43,599 nt of DNA, taken from assembly GCA_910589265.1 (NCBI GenBank), contig CAJUTQ010000085.1, forward strand, positions 1-43,599, in the 5' to 3' direction. This document shows, one piece after another, positions 7,693 through 16,521 of this stretch. The notes beneath the pieces were generated by a model that was not told where the DNA came from, made no database searches, and saw nothing but the letters and a program-made list of their open reading frames with translations. Each line of letters opens with the position of its first letter. Within the stretch, counting starts at the first letter, position 1. The translations under genes and the position numbers were made by a program. The DNA is from an uncultured Lachnospiraceae bacterium (GTDB taxonomy: Bacteria; Bacillota; Clostridia; Lachnospirales; Lachnospiraceae).

Positions 7693-10083
7693 TTATAAAT
7701 GTTTATGGTACCAGTCAATCACATCGTTTCTGTTTTCTGAAAACCATTGTGTTGTGATATAGATATTTTTTCCTTTGTACACAATAGGTTCCTTTCTATA
7801 TCTCATTATACTGCTGTTTCCCCTGTTGTCCTCCCTATTATCTGCGAAAATAGGGTAATCGGTCTTACTAAATAATTGTTTGGAGTATTTCTTTTCCTTC
7901 AGTTTTTCTATCTCTTCATCTGTGATATTACCCATCTCAAATATTTTTTTGAATAATTCAAATGCTAAAGATCCCACTTTCAATACACCAAAAGTGCTTT
8001 CGTCATGAATATTGAATTCTCCTTTATTTCCCACAATTTCTAATTTTTCATCGTATGGAATGCCATCCTTATCCACCCATTCTTTTTGTCCCCTTGCATT
8101 TCTTCCAAGGACTAGGGAGGCAGCCAGAGAAATATTTTCAAATTCATAATCCCTTTGAAAAATTCCATCCACAATCATTCCTTCCCTACATAGGCTTTCC
8201 CGAAGTCTATATCCATTGGGAGAATTAATAGGAAATTTCTCTACTACTTCTTGGGACACCTTACTCCCTTCTTTTACAACAAATCCCTCCTCTGTCCTAT
8301 AACCAGCTGCATGAGCTCCCCTTTTATTCAAAATAAAAAATAACGTCTCATCCTCCTGTGTCCTATCCCCTTTGTCTTTTCTTTCTATGTATGAAAGATC
8401 CCAGCCTTCTGTAAATGTATGGATCAATTCCTCCTGCCTTGCTTCTACTACCTCAGGAGTCCATACACGTTCACTGAGTACTTGGGTTGTCAAAGGATAG
8501 GTCGTTGTTCCATTCCTTCCTTTAAAATAAACTTCTTTCTTTATGTCAAAATCATAATTCTGAGCTTGGGAGTTTTTCTTCCTTGTCAAAGGCACTAAAT
8601 TAGCAATGCGATTTTGCCATTTGCCCCGCACTTCTAAATCCGGCCACCATTTCTCCCACTGGGATCCTGCCAGAACAGTCTGGGGAAGAACATGTTCCAT
8701 AGTCAGTATCGTTGGTTCAAAATCAAACTTAGCCGCCCCATCGCTTACAAATTCATTGAGCCTCAATATAATAAAATTTCTTCTCACTCCTGTCAGTTTG
8801 TAAATTTCACCGTTTAATGCCTTTACAAATTCTTTCTTCTCCCTATTGGTCAGCTCTATAGACGATAAGGCATCCTGAATGCTATGATCAGGATTGCTTT
8901 CCATCTCCTCCAAAAGGAGTTTATATCGGTCTATTCGGTGGTTTATATCTTTTGCTGTAATGTGGAGAAAGGAGGCTAGTCGTTCCAACTTTGCCATAAA
9001 CCAGAGGACATAATCTGGCTCATTTTTATGTTCAGCGAGAAATTTTATGGCAGAAGGCATCCAATCGGAATTTCCAATTTTGTTTAGCCAGAACAAATAT
9101 TGGTTTACCTGTTCCTTATTTTTCTCTGCTATATATTTCTTATGAATTAGCATGGTGTAAGCTTCTGCATAAGGTTCTATAATTTCATCAATTAATTCCT
9201 TCGGAGAGATTTTTGTCAGTACCCTTTCCCGAAACTCCAAAAGAAGATTCTGCTTTGCTTTGGCTTTAGAAAAAATCATATTTGTATAGGTAAATACATC
9301 ATTAAAGCCAGAGCGGGAAGTCTGCACTTCTAAATCCTCCCATTTATCCGTATAGTATTGTTGTTCCTTTTTTGGTATCTGTCCAATAATATCTGATTTT
9401 ATAATATCCACAGGCATTAGATTTAAACCTCTGCTGTTCATAACAGAGAAAACTCGAAAAGCTGACTGCTGGCTTTTGGAATAAACAGCCACAAGAAAAC
9501 ATCTTGTCACTAAAAACTTGCAAAATTCCGTGATCTTCTTCTCATCGCCTAAAAAGGCTTCATCCATCCTTTTTTTAAGTAATGCACAATTTTCCCTTAT
9601 ATGTTGCTGAGACTCTGTGGGCAGGCTTGTCTCATCTATCTTTATAAGTTCTGTCAGTTTTACATTCTGTATATATTTGTTAAAAAATCCTTGATCTTTT
9701 TGTCTAAGGTGAAGCCTAGGCATAGGTTCTAGCCCTTCTAAGTCATTCCCTGGTTCTCGAAGATATTTGTAACAATTGCTTTTATTGCTTCCAGTCAAAT
9801 ATGAGGCAATTACCCCCAATAAAATAGTTAATGTTGTTAATCTCTGCTGACCGTCAATAACATCTGCCTGGGGCTTATCCTCCTCTTTAATAAGAACAAT
9901 GCTTCCCAAAAAATAATTATCTGTTTCCTCTGTTAAAAAAAAATGGAGGAGATCGTCAAATAAGGTTTCCGTCTCCTCTTTTGTCCATGCATAAGGTCTT
10001 TGGTAGACTGGAATGTAGTAATCAAACTCTTTGCTAAATATCTTACTTAAAGGATATTCTTTTCCTGTAATTTTATTTCCCAT
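7693..10083 (-). CDS. GmrSD-type DUF262/DUF1524 protein with DUF4357-like C-terminus
   Basis: This roughly 796-residue protein is a fused GmrS-GmrD type nuclease. The N-terminal DUF262 domain shows YQRPYAW (about residues 27-33) and VIDGQQRLTT (about 75-84), the ParB-like NTP-binding motifs, then an NSRGLNL motif typical of the family. The DUF1524 HNH nuclease is marked by MEHVLPQ near residue 464 and NRIANLVPL downstream. The C-terminal third contains a DUF4357-like segment (ISLAASLVLGRNARGQKEW, then WVDKDGI). GmrSD enzymes are type IV restriction nucleases that cleave modified, e.g. glucosylated, phage DNA using NTP; that is family knowledge. I prefer the ATG at 10083 because its spacing to AAAGGG is better than that of the ATG at 10089. 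It is the last gene of a three-gene operon. Confidence 0.9.
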   Translation of the reverse strand: MGNKITGKEYPLSKIFSKEFDYYIPVYQRPYAWTKEETETLFDDLLHFFLTEETDNYFLGSIVLIKEEDKPQADVIDGQQRLTTLTILLGVIASYLTGSNKSNCYKYLREPGNDLEGLEPMPRLHLRQKDQGFFNKYIQNVKLTELIKIDETSLPTESQQHIRENCALLKKRMDEAFLGDEKKITEFCKFLVTRCFLVAVYSKSQQSAFRVFSVMNSRGLNLMPVDIIKSDIIGQIPKKEQQYYTDKWEDLEVQTSRSGFNDVFTYTNMIFSKAKAKQNLLLEFRERVLTKISPKELIDEIIEPYAEAYTMLIHKKYIAEKNKEQVNQYLFWLNKIGNSDWMPSAIKFLAEHKNEPDYVLWFMAKLERLASFLHITAKDINHRIDRYKLLLEEMESNPDHSIQDALSSIELTNREKKEFVKALNGEIYKLTGVRRNFIILRLNEFVSDGAAKFDFEPTILTMEHVLPQTVLAGSQWEKWWPDLEVRGKWQNRIANLVPLTRKKNSQAQNYDFDIKKEVYFKGRNGTTTYPLTTQVLSERVWTPEVVEARQEELIHTFTEGWDLSYIERKDKGDRTQEDETLFFILNKRGAHAAGYRTEEGFVVKEGSKVSQEVVEKFPINSPNGYRLRESLCREGMIVDGIFQRDYEFENISLAASLVLGRNARGQKEWVDKDGIPYDEKLEIVGNKGEFNIHDESTFGVLKVGSLAFELFKKIFEMGNITDEEIEKLKEKKYSKQLFSKTDYPIFADNREDNRGNSSIMRYRKEPIVYKGKNIYITTQWFSENRNDVIDWYHKHL

Positions 10084-10118
10084 ACTCATGTCCCTTTCCC
10101 ATTTTTTATCAGTATCCT

Positions 10119-10814
10119 TTATGGCGTCCTATCTAATCTTTTCTTCGTTTCCTTCCACGTAGGATAAAAATCTTCCACAAGCCTATAAAATCTGGAAGTA
10201 TGATTTTTTTCCAATAAGTGTACAAGTTCATGGATTAGCACATATTCTAGACAGTCCATTGGTTTTTTTGCAAGTTGAAGGTTTATCCAAATTCTCCCCT
10301 CATGGACATTGCAAGTTCCCCATCTCGTTTTCATGTTCTTAATGCGAAACTCATTGGCAGATATGCCTGTCTTCTTTTCACATTCCTGGGCCATTGTAGG
10401 AAGAACCTTCTTTAATTCCTGTCGATACCATTCCACAAAAACTTTCTCTTTTTCTTTCCTTGTTGTACCTTCTTTTACAGTGAAAAAAATATTTGTAGGT
10501 GTTTTTTCTATTTTGCACTTCCTTCCTCTCTCATTTACCTGTAATTGGTAAGGCTTACCCCACAAATAATGGTATTCACCGCTTATATATTCTTTGCTCC
10601 TCTCACGTTCCACATCCAATATTCTATCTCTCATCTTTCTTATTTTCGAAAGATTCTTAAAAATCAACCTCTTGATATCTTCATCCTTCCATTTTGCTGG
10701 AGCGCTCACAGTTACCATCCCTTTTTCCTTCACTCGAATATAGAGATTTTTCATATTTCTTTTCCTAATTATCTCTATAAAAAGCCCCTCCATAACTATT
10801 TCTTCTTTATTCAT
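10119..10814 (-). CDS. YgjP-type (DUF45/M48-like) zinc metallopeptidase
   Basis: About 231 residues. The C-terminal half carries the zinc motif HELVH (about residues 195-199) preceded by LEYVLI and followed by the third ligand region ENHTSRFYRLVEDFYP. Upstream is the RWGTCN and IWINLQLA signature of the YgjP/DUF45 family. These proteins are predicted cytoplasmic metallopeptidases. In many genomes they lie next to type I restriction genes, but their substrate is unknown. The start at 10814 has GAGGAG four bases upstream; an in-frame GTG at 10826 would overlap that site. The gene lies between two GmrSD genes with 29- and 33-base gaps, so all three are very probably co-transcribed. Confidence 0.88.
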   Translation of the reverse strand: MNKEEIVMEGLFIEIIRKRNMKNLYIRVKEKGMVTVSAPAKWKDEDIKRLIFKNLSKIRKMRDRILDVERERSKEYISGEYHYLWGKPYQLQVNERGRKCKIEKTPTNIFFTVKEGTTRKEKEKVFVEWYRQELKKVLPTMAQECEKKTGISANEFRIKNMKTRWGTCNVHEGRIWINLQLAKKPMDCLEYVLIHELVHLLEKNHTSRFYRLVEDFYPTWKETKKRLDRTP

Positions 10815-10847
10815 TGTACTCCTCACTTCTAACTGTGTGAAAGCTTA

Positions 10848-12881
10848 TCAAATAGATTTCAACTTATAGGAACTTAGTTCCTCCACTCCTTCAAATTTCT
10901 CCATAATCAATTTACAATAATTTAAAATATCGTTGGCGCTTCGATTGGCTTCTATGTAAAGATCCTCTGCAATTTTTATTGGCGCCCTCATATTTGCACT
11001 ATTGTCATCTATTATTTTCATTGTTTTCCCTTGAAAATCATTATGCATCCGAAGACTACGAAAAATCTGTCTGTCATATTCATAAAAAAATTCACATATT
11101 TTTTTCAAAAAATCTCTCCAGGAAGATACGGAAAAAACTTCTCCTATTATTTCCAGTTCTATAGGAGTTCGACCGGTGACATTCACCTCATCTGTAAAAT
11201 CAAACTCTGTCCTTGTGTCCATCTCTATATTTACGTTATTAATAATATTAGGGCACTTCCAAATTTCTGTCACATCGTTTACCAATGCCTCACTGCGGGC
11301 TAAAATTTCCCCTTCCTTCCATTGTTCACACTTGGCAATGTCTTTTGTAATACATATATTTGACTGACTATATAGCATCCTTTTCTCATCAAAACTTCCA
11401 TTGGAAAGCTCAGAGTTATACCCACTTAATGTAAGATTGCCAATGCAGTGGAGATATTTTTCATATGTTTCCTGAGCCCCTTTTCCCAGATCCAGCTTCC
11501 ATTTTACTGATAAAGTCTGGGGCATAATATGTTCAATCGTGAGGGAATCAAAGACAACGGTCTCTTTGCTTTTCCTTCGTTCAATCTGTTCCAGTACAAA
11601 TTTAATATGGGGAAATTTATAGGAATTTCTAGACAATAACCGCTCCCTTAAAGTACTATTATTAGGAAATACTGCTTTTCCCTTTTTTCCTGCCAGAACG
11701 GAAACAACCTTTTCATGAAGAGGCAGACCGTCAAATCGTTCCATATCTTTTGCCATTGTTGCAAATACCTTATTCAATACATTTGTAGGCATTTCACAAA
11801 GGAGTCTTCTCATAACATAGGACAAGATGACATCCATTGTCAAGCATATATGATGTTCTTCGATTTTATGATGTCTGTAAAAATCTTCAAAAATGCTTAA
11901 TAGAAATGGATAAACAACGGTGGATTTTAACTTCTGAAGTTGAAGAAGTCTTTCATTTATATTTGTATCCGGACAATGGCAAAATTTAAACCAGCTATAA
12001 TATTTTCCATATGTGGTGAGTTCCTCCAAAAAACATTCCGAATCCTCATTTTGTAATTTGTGATAATATCTTTTAAAACTGCTATAAACATCATCTTTAT
12101 TTGGAATATTTCCTGTTTTCAATGTTAAATAATCCCGCACATAATCAGAAATCATAGAGTCTGGCAGCATTTGTTCTAATTTTGTCCAATATTGATTATA
12201 AAGGCGTTCCTGTTTGCAGTACTCCTGACCCATTAACAGATAATTTCGAATCAAATCCGCCTGGGTAAGATCCAATCCTGTAGAATTTAAAGACTCAAAA
12301 ATAAGCTGGGGATTCTCTTTCTTTTGATTTAACTCAATGTAAACAATTTCTAATTTTTGAATACCCTCATAAACTTTTTCTGGTGTAAGGTCCGATTTAT
12401 CAATTAAATCCATAAACAATTGATAATTCATAAGAATTGCTGATTCCTTTACATGCTCAAATTGATTATCAATAATTTTTTGAAAATTTTGAGCGTCTGA
12501 TTTCATTGGCTTTAGTTTTATTCTCAATGTCTCAGGACAACGGCGGTTTGTTAAATAGGTCTCATAAATATCTGCTTTTAATTCTTCGTCTTTACTGGAA
12601 TCCACATTAGCCTTTAGCAAAAGCATGATTGTTGTTAAGCGCTGTTGTCCATCAATTACTGTAAAAGCCCGAAATGTAGCTGTAGATCCTCCTTCTACAT
12701 AGACAATCGTTCCCATAAAATGACTGGCTCTCCCTGCATCCATTGCAATGGATGCAATATCGTTAAATAAAGTTACACATTGGATTTTTTTCCAATCATA
12801 ATTTCTCTGATATACAGGAATGTAAAAGGTTCTTTTACTTGCTCCGATAAACTCCAATAAAGATAGGTTATCTGCTTTCAA
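10848..12881 (-). CDS. GmrSD-type DUF262/DUF1524 protein, second and divergent copy
   Basis: A TTG at 12879-12881 is preceded at 7 bases by GGAGG and gives a start a few residues before ADNLSLLEFIG, the usual N-terminus of DUF262 proteins. I therefore prefer this 677-residue form over an ATG at 12974. Motifs are YQRNYDW (24-30), VIDGQQRLTT (75-84), NSTGLDL, the HNH core IEHIMPQ (449-455) and GNLTLSGYNSELSNGSF. The last 110 residues (from TPIELEIIGEVFSVSSW to SANDILNYC) resemble a C-terminal module found in several restriction-like proteins; its role is unknown. It differs from the downstream GmrSD protein in length and C-terminal domain, so the pair is not a recent duplication. A TTGACA at 12932-12937 upstream may be part of the operon promoter, but no good -10 accompanies it. 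Confidence 0.9.
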   Translation of the reverse strand: MKADNLSLLEFIGASKRTFYIPVYQRNYDWKKIQCVTLFNDIASIAMDAGRASHFMGTIVYVEGGSTATFRAFTVIDGQQRLTTIMLLLKANVDSSKDEELKADIYETYLTNRRCPETLRIKLKPMKSDAQNFQKIIDNQFEHVKESAILMNYQLFMDLIDKSDLTPEKVYEGIQKLEIVYIELNQKKENPQLIFESLNSTGLDLTQADLIRNYLLMGQEYCKQERLYNQYWTKLEQMLPDSMISDYVRDYLTLKTGNIPNKDDVYSSFKRYYHKLQNEDSECFLEELTTYGKYYSWFKFCHCPDTNINERLLQLQKLKSTVVYPFLLSIFEDFYRHHKIEEHHICLTMDVILSYVMRRLLCEMPTNVLNKVFATMAKDMERFDGLPLHEKVVSVLAGKKGKAVFPNNSTLRERLLSRNSYKFPHIKFVLEQIERRKSKETVVFDSLTIEHIMPQTLSVKWKLDLGKGAQETYEKYLHCIGNLTLSGYNSELSNGSFDEKRMLYSQSNICITKDIAKCEQWKEGEILARSEALVNDVTEIWKCPNIINNVNIEMDTRTEFDFTDEVNVTGRTPIELEIIGEVFSVSSWRDFLKKICEFFYEYDRQIFRSLRMHNDFQGKTMKIIDDNSANMRAPIKIAEDLYIEANRSANDILNYCKLIMEKFEGVEELSSYKLKSI

Positions 12882-13049
12882 CTCTTTTCCTCCGTAATTA
12901 CATTTTTCGTATGATACCCTATTACAAAAATTGTCAATCATCACATATATTTCCATCTTTCTTATTCCTATCATATCAAACTATCTTTTAAAATTCTACC
13001 TAATTCTTTAAAATACATCCGTGCCTTTTAAGCCTTCCTTATAAATAAA

Positions 13050-13068
13050 AATCCTGCTTTGCAGGATT
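13050..13068 (-). terminator. Stem-loop with T tract (second hairpin after the lipoprotein gene)
   Basis: Perfect 8-base arms AATCCTGC and GCAGGATT with a 3-base loop. On the minus strand the stem is followed by TTTTATTTA, giving a rho-independent terminator shape. It backs up the stronger hairpin at 13122-13155 and insulates the restriction-like operon downstream. Confidence 0.65.
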
Positions 13069-13121
13069 CTCCGCTTCACTGTAGTGGGTCCTGCCCAGAG
13101 GACTTTCCTATGATACAAAAA

Positions 13122-13155
13122 ATAATATCGGATGTATAAAAACATCCGATATTAT
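13122..13155 (-). terminator. Rho-independent terminator of the lipoprotein gene
   Basis: A perfect 14-base stem (ATAATATCGGATGT with its complement) and a 6-base loop lie 11 bases beyond the lipoprotein stop. On the minus strand the stem runs straight into a T tract. Confidence 0.85.
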
Positions 13156-13166
13156 GTAAATTCATT

Positions 13167-13574
13167 TTATTTCTTTAATGTCACTTCTTTCGTCACATTC
13201 ATCATGGATACTTCATAACGTAATTCTCCATTGGAATATGTAAATATCTTTGTATCATCTGTAGATGCCAGCAGCTCTACATCGGTTTTTTCTTTATCCC
13301 TTTGGGAAGTCCAACTATATTCTTCTACATATTCTGTGGGCGCCTCATAGGTTCCTATCCAATATACAGCTCTTGAATTATCAGTATCCACCCAATCTAT
13401 AGATATAGTATCCGATGTAATAGAAGCTTCCATCCATGATCCATCGTTCACCTCTGACTTCCATGTTCCAGATAAATCTGCTGGCTCCTTTGAAGCCTCT
13501 TCTTTACCTCCGCAAGCTGTCAGCAAAAACATAGACAAACACATACTCATCATTAAAAAATGTTTTCTTATCAT
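13167..13574 (-). CDS. Small secreted lipoprotein of unknown function
   Basis: 135 residues with a classical lipoprotein signal: MIRKH, a hydrophobic stretch (FLMMSMCLSMFLL) and the lipobox LTAC with the modified cysteine at residue 22. The mature part is small and acidic and reads like a beta-sandwich (DLSGTWKSEVNDGSWM and later strands), similar in style to lipocalin-like extracellular Gram-positive lipoproteins. The start at 13574 follows GGAGGG. A longer frame from 13625 would overlap the -35 box, so it is rejected. The protein is expected to be anchored on the outer face of the membrane. Nothing in the neighbours indicates its task. Confidence 0.8.
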   Translation of the reverse strand: MIRKHFLMMSMCLSMFLLTACGGKEEASKEPADLSGTWKSEVNDGSWMEASITSDTISIDWVDTDNSRAVYWIGTYEAPTEYVEEYSWTSQRDKEKTDVELLASTDDTKIFTYSNGELRYEVSMMNVTKEVTLKK

Positions 13575-13596
13575 TCCAGTCCCTCCTTCGTCGAAA

Positions 13597-13625
13597 ATTA
13601 TATCATACATATCAAAATTTGTCAC
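13597..13625 (-). promoter_or_regulatory. Sigma-A-type promoter of the lipoprotein gene
   Basis: On the minus strand GTGACA (13620-13625) and TATAAT (13597-13602) are separated by 17 bases, 23 bases before the chosen start codon. The -10 matches the consensus. Confidence 0.7.
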
Positions 13626-13895
13626 CTAAGTTCAATGGACAAACTGGAAATACTTAGGATGAAAATTCTCTGCGTTGGATCAGCCTCATCCATCTAACAC
13701 AATATAAAGGATTATTACATCTCCTCCTTTATTTTCACAACATAGTCTATGACAATATTACATGCTTTCCCTATACTTTCTGGCGAGTAGTCTGCTTTTT
13801 AGATTTTATAGGAAAGAATTTCTCCTTTTTTGTTGTTTTCCTCTGAGCCTTTCTATGATATACTGTATAAAATTGGAAATGAAAGGATTAAAAGA

Positions 13896-14180
13896 ATGAA
13901 TTCCAAAGTCTATGCGTATGAATCTCTCATTTATCAAGGAAATAAAGGAGGGGCCTATGTCATTTTTCCCCATGATATAAGAAAAGAATTTGGCAGGGGA
14001 CGGGTAAAGGTACATGCAACCTTTGACGGGGAGCCTTATGATGGAAGCCTTGTAAACATGGGAATCAAACATGAAGATGGAAGTATCTGCTATATTATTG
14101 GCTTACGAAAGGATATCCGCTCCAAAATCGGAAAACAGCCAGGTGATCGGGTCAAAGTGACGATTCAAGAGAGAGAATAG
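13896..14180 (+). CDS. DUF1905 domain protein
   Basis: A 94-residue protein filling a single DUF1905 domain. The pattern AYVIFPHDIRKEFGRGRVKVHATFDGEPYDGSL, broken here as AYVIFPHDIRKEFG and VKVHATFDGEPYDGSL, followed by GLRKDIRSKIGKQPGDRV, is characteristic: a double-psi-like beta-barrel related to AbrB-like folds. The function of the family is unknown. The start at 13896 follows GAAAGGA; longer in-frame reading upstream has no ribosome binding site. It stands alone between a minus-strand lipoprotein gene and the convergent cardiolipin synthase gene. Confidence 0.82.
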   Translation: MNSKVYAYESLIYQGNKGGAYVIFPHDIRKEFGRGRVKVHATFDGEPYDGSLVNMGIKHEDGSICYIIGLRKDIRSKIGKQPGDRVKVTIQERE

Positions 14181-14225
14181 TCTTGAAAAATTGGAAACTA
14201 TCCTTCCCTCTCCTTTCCCGTAATC

Positions 14226-15803
14226 CTACATGAGAGGAGCAATCCCCTTCATCACATATCCCATTAGTTTCAGTGACCATTTTTCCTTGGAAAGAGTTTT
14301 CCTTGTTACTTCTCTGGATTTTAAAAGGGTGGACTGGAAATCTCTTTCGATTTCCTCAATACAGTCTGTGCCATATAAATAGGTGGCACATTCAAAATGA
14401 TGGTATAAGCTTCGGTAATCTAAATTAATTGTCCCTACAACCGCCTCTGAGAAATCACTGACAAATACTTTTCCGTGAACAAATCCTGGCGTATATTCAT
14501 ATATTTTCACCCCTGATTCTAGCAAAGAAGCATAATGGGTTTTTGCCAAAGCATAGGGCACTGACTTATCAGGTATTCCAGGAAGGAGCAATATGACCTC
14601 CACACCCCTTTCAGCGGCAAACTTCAGAGCATTTTCCATCTCCCCATCTAAAATTAAATAGGGAGTCATAATATGTACATAGGACACTGCTCTGTTCAAA
14701 ATATCTATATACACTCTCTCCCCTAATTTGTCGTTGTCTAAAGGACAATCCCCATAAGGAATAACATATCCCCTTGCCTCTTCTACAGGGAAGGACGAAA
14801 AAGAAAGAAATCCTTCTGTCTCATCCTCCTTTTCGTTTATTCCCCACATTTGTAAAAACATCAAGGTAAAACTTTTTACTCCCTCTCCTTTCAACATAAT
14901 AGCCGTATCTTTCCAATGTCCAAATTTACTTTTCTTATTAATATATTCATCGGCCAAATTCACGCCTCCGTTAAAAGCCGTATGCCCGTCAATAACTAAA
15001 ATTTTCCTATGATCCCGGTAATTATAACAGGTGGAGACAAAAGGGGATACAGGGGCAAAAACCTTACATCGAATTCCCAATGCTTTAAGACGCTTTGGGT
15101 AATCCTTTGGCAGTAATGCAAACTCACAGGTGCCATCATACATGAGGCGTACATCCACTCCTTTGGCTGCCTTTTTTGCCAGTATTTCTAATATCCTTCC
15201 CCACATAATTCCTTCGTCTACAATAAAATATTCCAAAAAGATAAAATGTTTTGCCTTTTCTAACTGTTTTAACATTTCCTCAAATTTCTCCTCTCCCAAA
15301 GGGAAATAAGTAACAGATGTCTTTCCATAGACAGGATGGCAGCCCCCTCTATAAAGATAATGAGCTAATGCAGCCACTCTTTGATTTTCCTCTGATAAAC
15401 CTTTTATTACTTGTTCTGATTGTGGTATCCTCTCTTTTGTATCAGCAATTATTTTGTCTATGCGTTTTTTCAAAGCCCGATGCCCAATATCACTCTGTGT
15501 ATATAAAAACAAAAGTACACCAAATACAGGAAAAAGCATGATAACAATGAGCCAAGTCATTTTCCCTGTAGGATTCATTCTAGTGTTTAGAAGATAAAGA
15601 ACCATTATTAATGTAAAGAACATGGTCCCGCCTAAAATATGAGGAAGAAATTTCTCAAACCACTGAAAAATACTAAACAGTATAAAAACTTGTAGGGCAA
15701 GGAAAAGTAACATGAGTCCAAAACGACTGAATATAGCATGAATTATCCCTTTCTGTCCCTTTTTTAAGAGAATAAGCCCTTTATTTTTATAATCTCCTAT
15801 CAT
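14226..15803 (-). CDS. cls: Cardiolipin synthase
   Basis: 525 residues, the normal length for a bacterial Cls. Two N-terminal membrane helices (about residues 25-75) are followed by the PLDNc-type loop and two phospholipase D motifs: H265-K267-D272 in HRKILVID and H443-K445-D450 in HGKVFVSD, each followed by the conserved NGGVNL or GTINLDYRS segment. The enzyme condenses two phosphatidylglycerol molecules to cardiolipin at the membrane. The gene is divergent from the sigma/anti-sigma operon. A promoter with TTGACT (15878-15883) and a TTTATG/TATGAT -10 region precedes it. Cardiolipin synthesis and a SigV-type envelope-stress regulon fit together, but no shared control is visible. Confidence 0.93.
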   Translation of the reverse strand: MIGDYKNKGLILLKKGQKGIIHAIFSRFGLMLLFLALQVFILFSIFQWFEKFLPHILGGTMFFTLIMVLYLLNTRMNPTGKMTWLIVIMLFPVFGVLLFLYTQSDIGHRALKKRIDKIIADTKERIPQSEQVIKGLSEENQRVAALAHYLYRGGCHPVYGKTSVTYFPLGEEKFEEMLKQLEKAKHFIFLEYFIVDEGIMWGRILEILAKKAAKGVDVRLMYDGTCEFALLPKDYPKRLKALGIRCKVFAPVSPFVSTCYNYRDHRKILVIDGHTAFNGGVNLADEYINKKSKFGHWKDTAIMLKGEGVKSFTLMFLQMWGINEKEDETEGFLSFSSFPVEEARGYVIPYGDCPLDNDKLGERVYIDILNRAVSYVHIMTPYLILDGEMENALKFAAERGVEVILLLPGIPDKSVPYALAKTHYASLLESGVKIYEYTPGFVHGKVFVSDFSEAVVGTINLDYRSLYHHFECATYLYGTDCIEEIERDFQSTLLKSREVTRKTLSKEKWSLKLMGYVMKGIAPLM

Positions 15804-15852
15804 ATCCTATCCCTTTCTATCTTTATAAAAATATCTCTACTTTTCTTTCTTT

Positions 15853-15883
15853 ATCATAAAGGATACAGTAACAGCATAGTCAA
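15853..15883 (-). promoter_or_regulatory. Probable promoter of the cardiolipin synthase gene
   Basis: Minus-strand TTGACT (15878-15883) and TTTATG (15855-15860) at 17 bases, or TATGAT (15853-15858) at 19 bases. This lies about 50 bases before the start codon. Confidence 0.5.
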
Positions 15884-15970
15884 GAATAAATTTTAAAATA
15901 TAGTATCTGGAAGAGTCGTTGTTCTTGGAATGAAATCATCCACATGTTCTTTAAAGAATATAGAAAAAAG

Positions 15971-15999
15971 GAAAACCTTTTTAATAGTACTGTCGTCTA
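15971..15999 (+). promoter_or_regulatory. ECF-sigma (SigV-type) promoter, probably autoregulatory
   Basis: GAAAACC (15971-15977) and CGTCTA (15994-15999), with 17 bases between GAAAAC and CGTC, match the AAC / CGTC pattern of ECF sigma promoters. It sits 28 bases before the sigma gene, whose product is of the class that usually transcribes its own operon. Confidence 0.65.
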
Positions 16000-16026
16000 A
16001 TCATTATAGAGAGGAGGAAAGAATAG

Positions 16027-16521
16027 ATGGGGAAAAAAATATTACAAAAGAAAGTGGAGGAAACCGTTCTGTATTCCTACGAATCCATGTACCGTCTGGC
16101 ATACACCTATGTTCATAATGAAGAAGATGCACTGGATATTGTCCAAGAAAGCGTATATAAGGCCATCAAGCATTCCACTTCCATAAATCAGGAAGACTAC
16201 ATCAAAACTTGGCTGTGGAGGATTGTGATAAACACTGCCCTTGATTTTATTCGGAAAAATCAAAAGGAAATTGTAGTAGAGAGTTTCTGCGAGCATGGAC
16301 AAGACGACAGCTACCAGGATTTTGACACTATAGAAGCCCTGAAAGTATTGACAGAGAAAGAAAAAGCAGTCGTTGTACTTCGGTTTTTTGAGGATCAGAA
16401 GCTAAAGGAGATTGGAGAAATTCTAGGTGAAAATACCAATACTGTAAAAACCATCTTGTATCGGAGTCTTAGAAAACTGAAATTGGAACTAACGAAAGGA
16501 GAGCTAGGCTATGAAGGATAA
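16027..16521 (+). CDS. sigV: ECF sigma factor, SigV-like
   Basis: A 164-residue RNA polymerase sigma factor of the ECF class. Region 2 is seen at about residues 20-48 (YRLAYTYVHNEEDALDIVQE), with the core-binding helix. Region 4 is at 110-155 (VVVLRFFEDQKLKEIGEIL then NTNTVKTILYRSLRKLK), a helix-turn-helix for the -35 box. A GAGGAGG site precedes the start, and the gene overlaps the next by 11 bases. In Bacillus and Clostridium, SigV is released when RsiV binds lysozyme and is degraded, and it then induces peptidoglycan O-acetylation or D-alanylation. The symbol rests on the partner gene; the actual regulon here is unknown. Confidence 0.85.
   Translation: MGKKILQKKVEETVLYSYESMYRLAYTYVHNEEDALDIVQESVYKAIKHSTSINQEDYIKTWLWRIVINTALDFIRKNQKEIVVESFCEHGQDDSYQDFDTIEALKVLTEKEKAVVVLRFFEDQKLKEIGEILGENTNTVKTILYRSLRKLKLELTKGELGYEG

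Noticed and set aside
13597..13625. Longer N-terminus of the lipoprotein
   Set aside because: The added residues would be encoded by the promoter itself and come before the signal peptide.
13806..14072. Minus-strand open frame of 88 codons opposite the DUF1905 gene
   Set aside because: It is the antisense shadow of a recognised domain gene, with no ribosome binding site.
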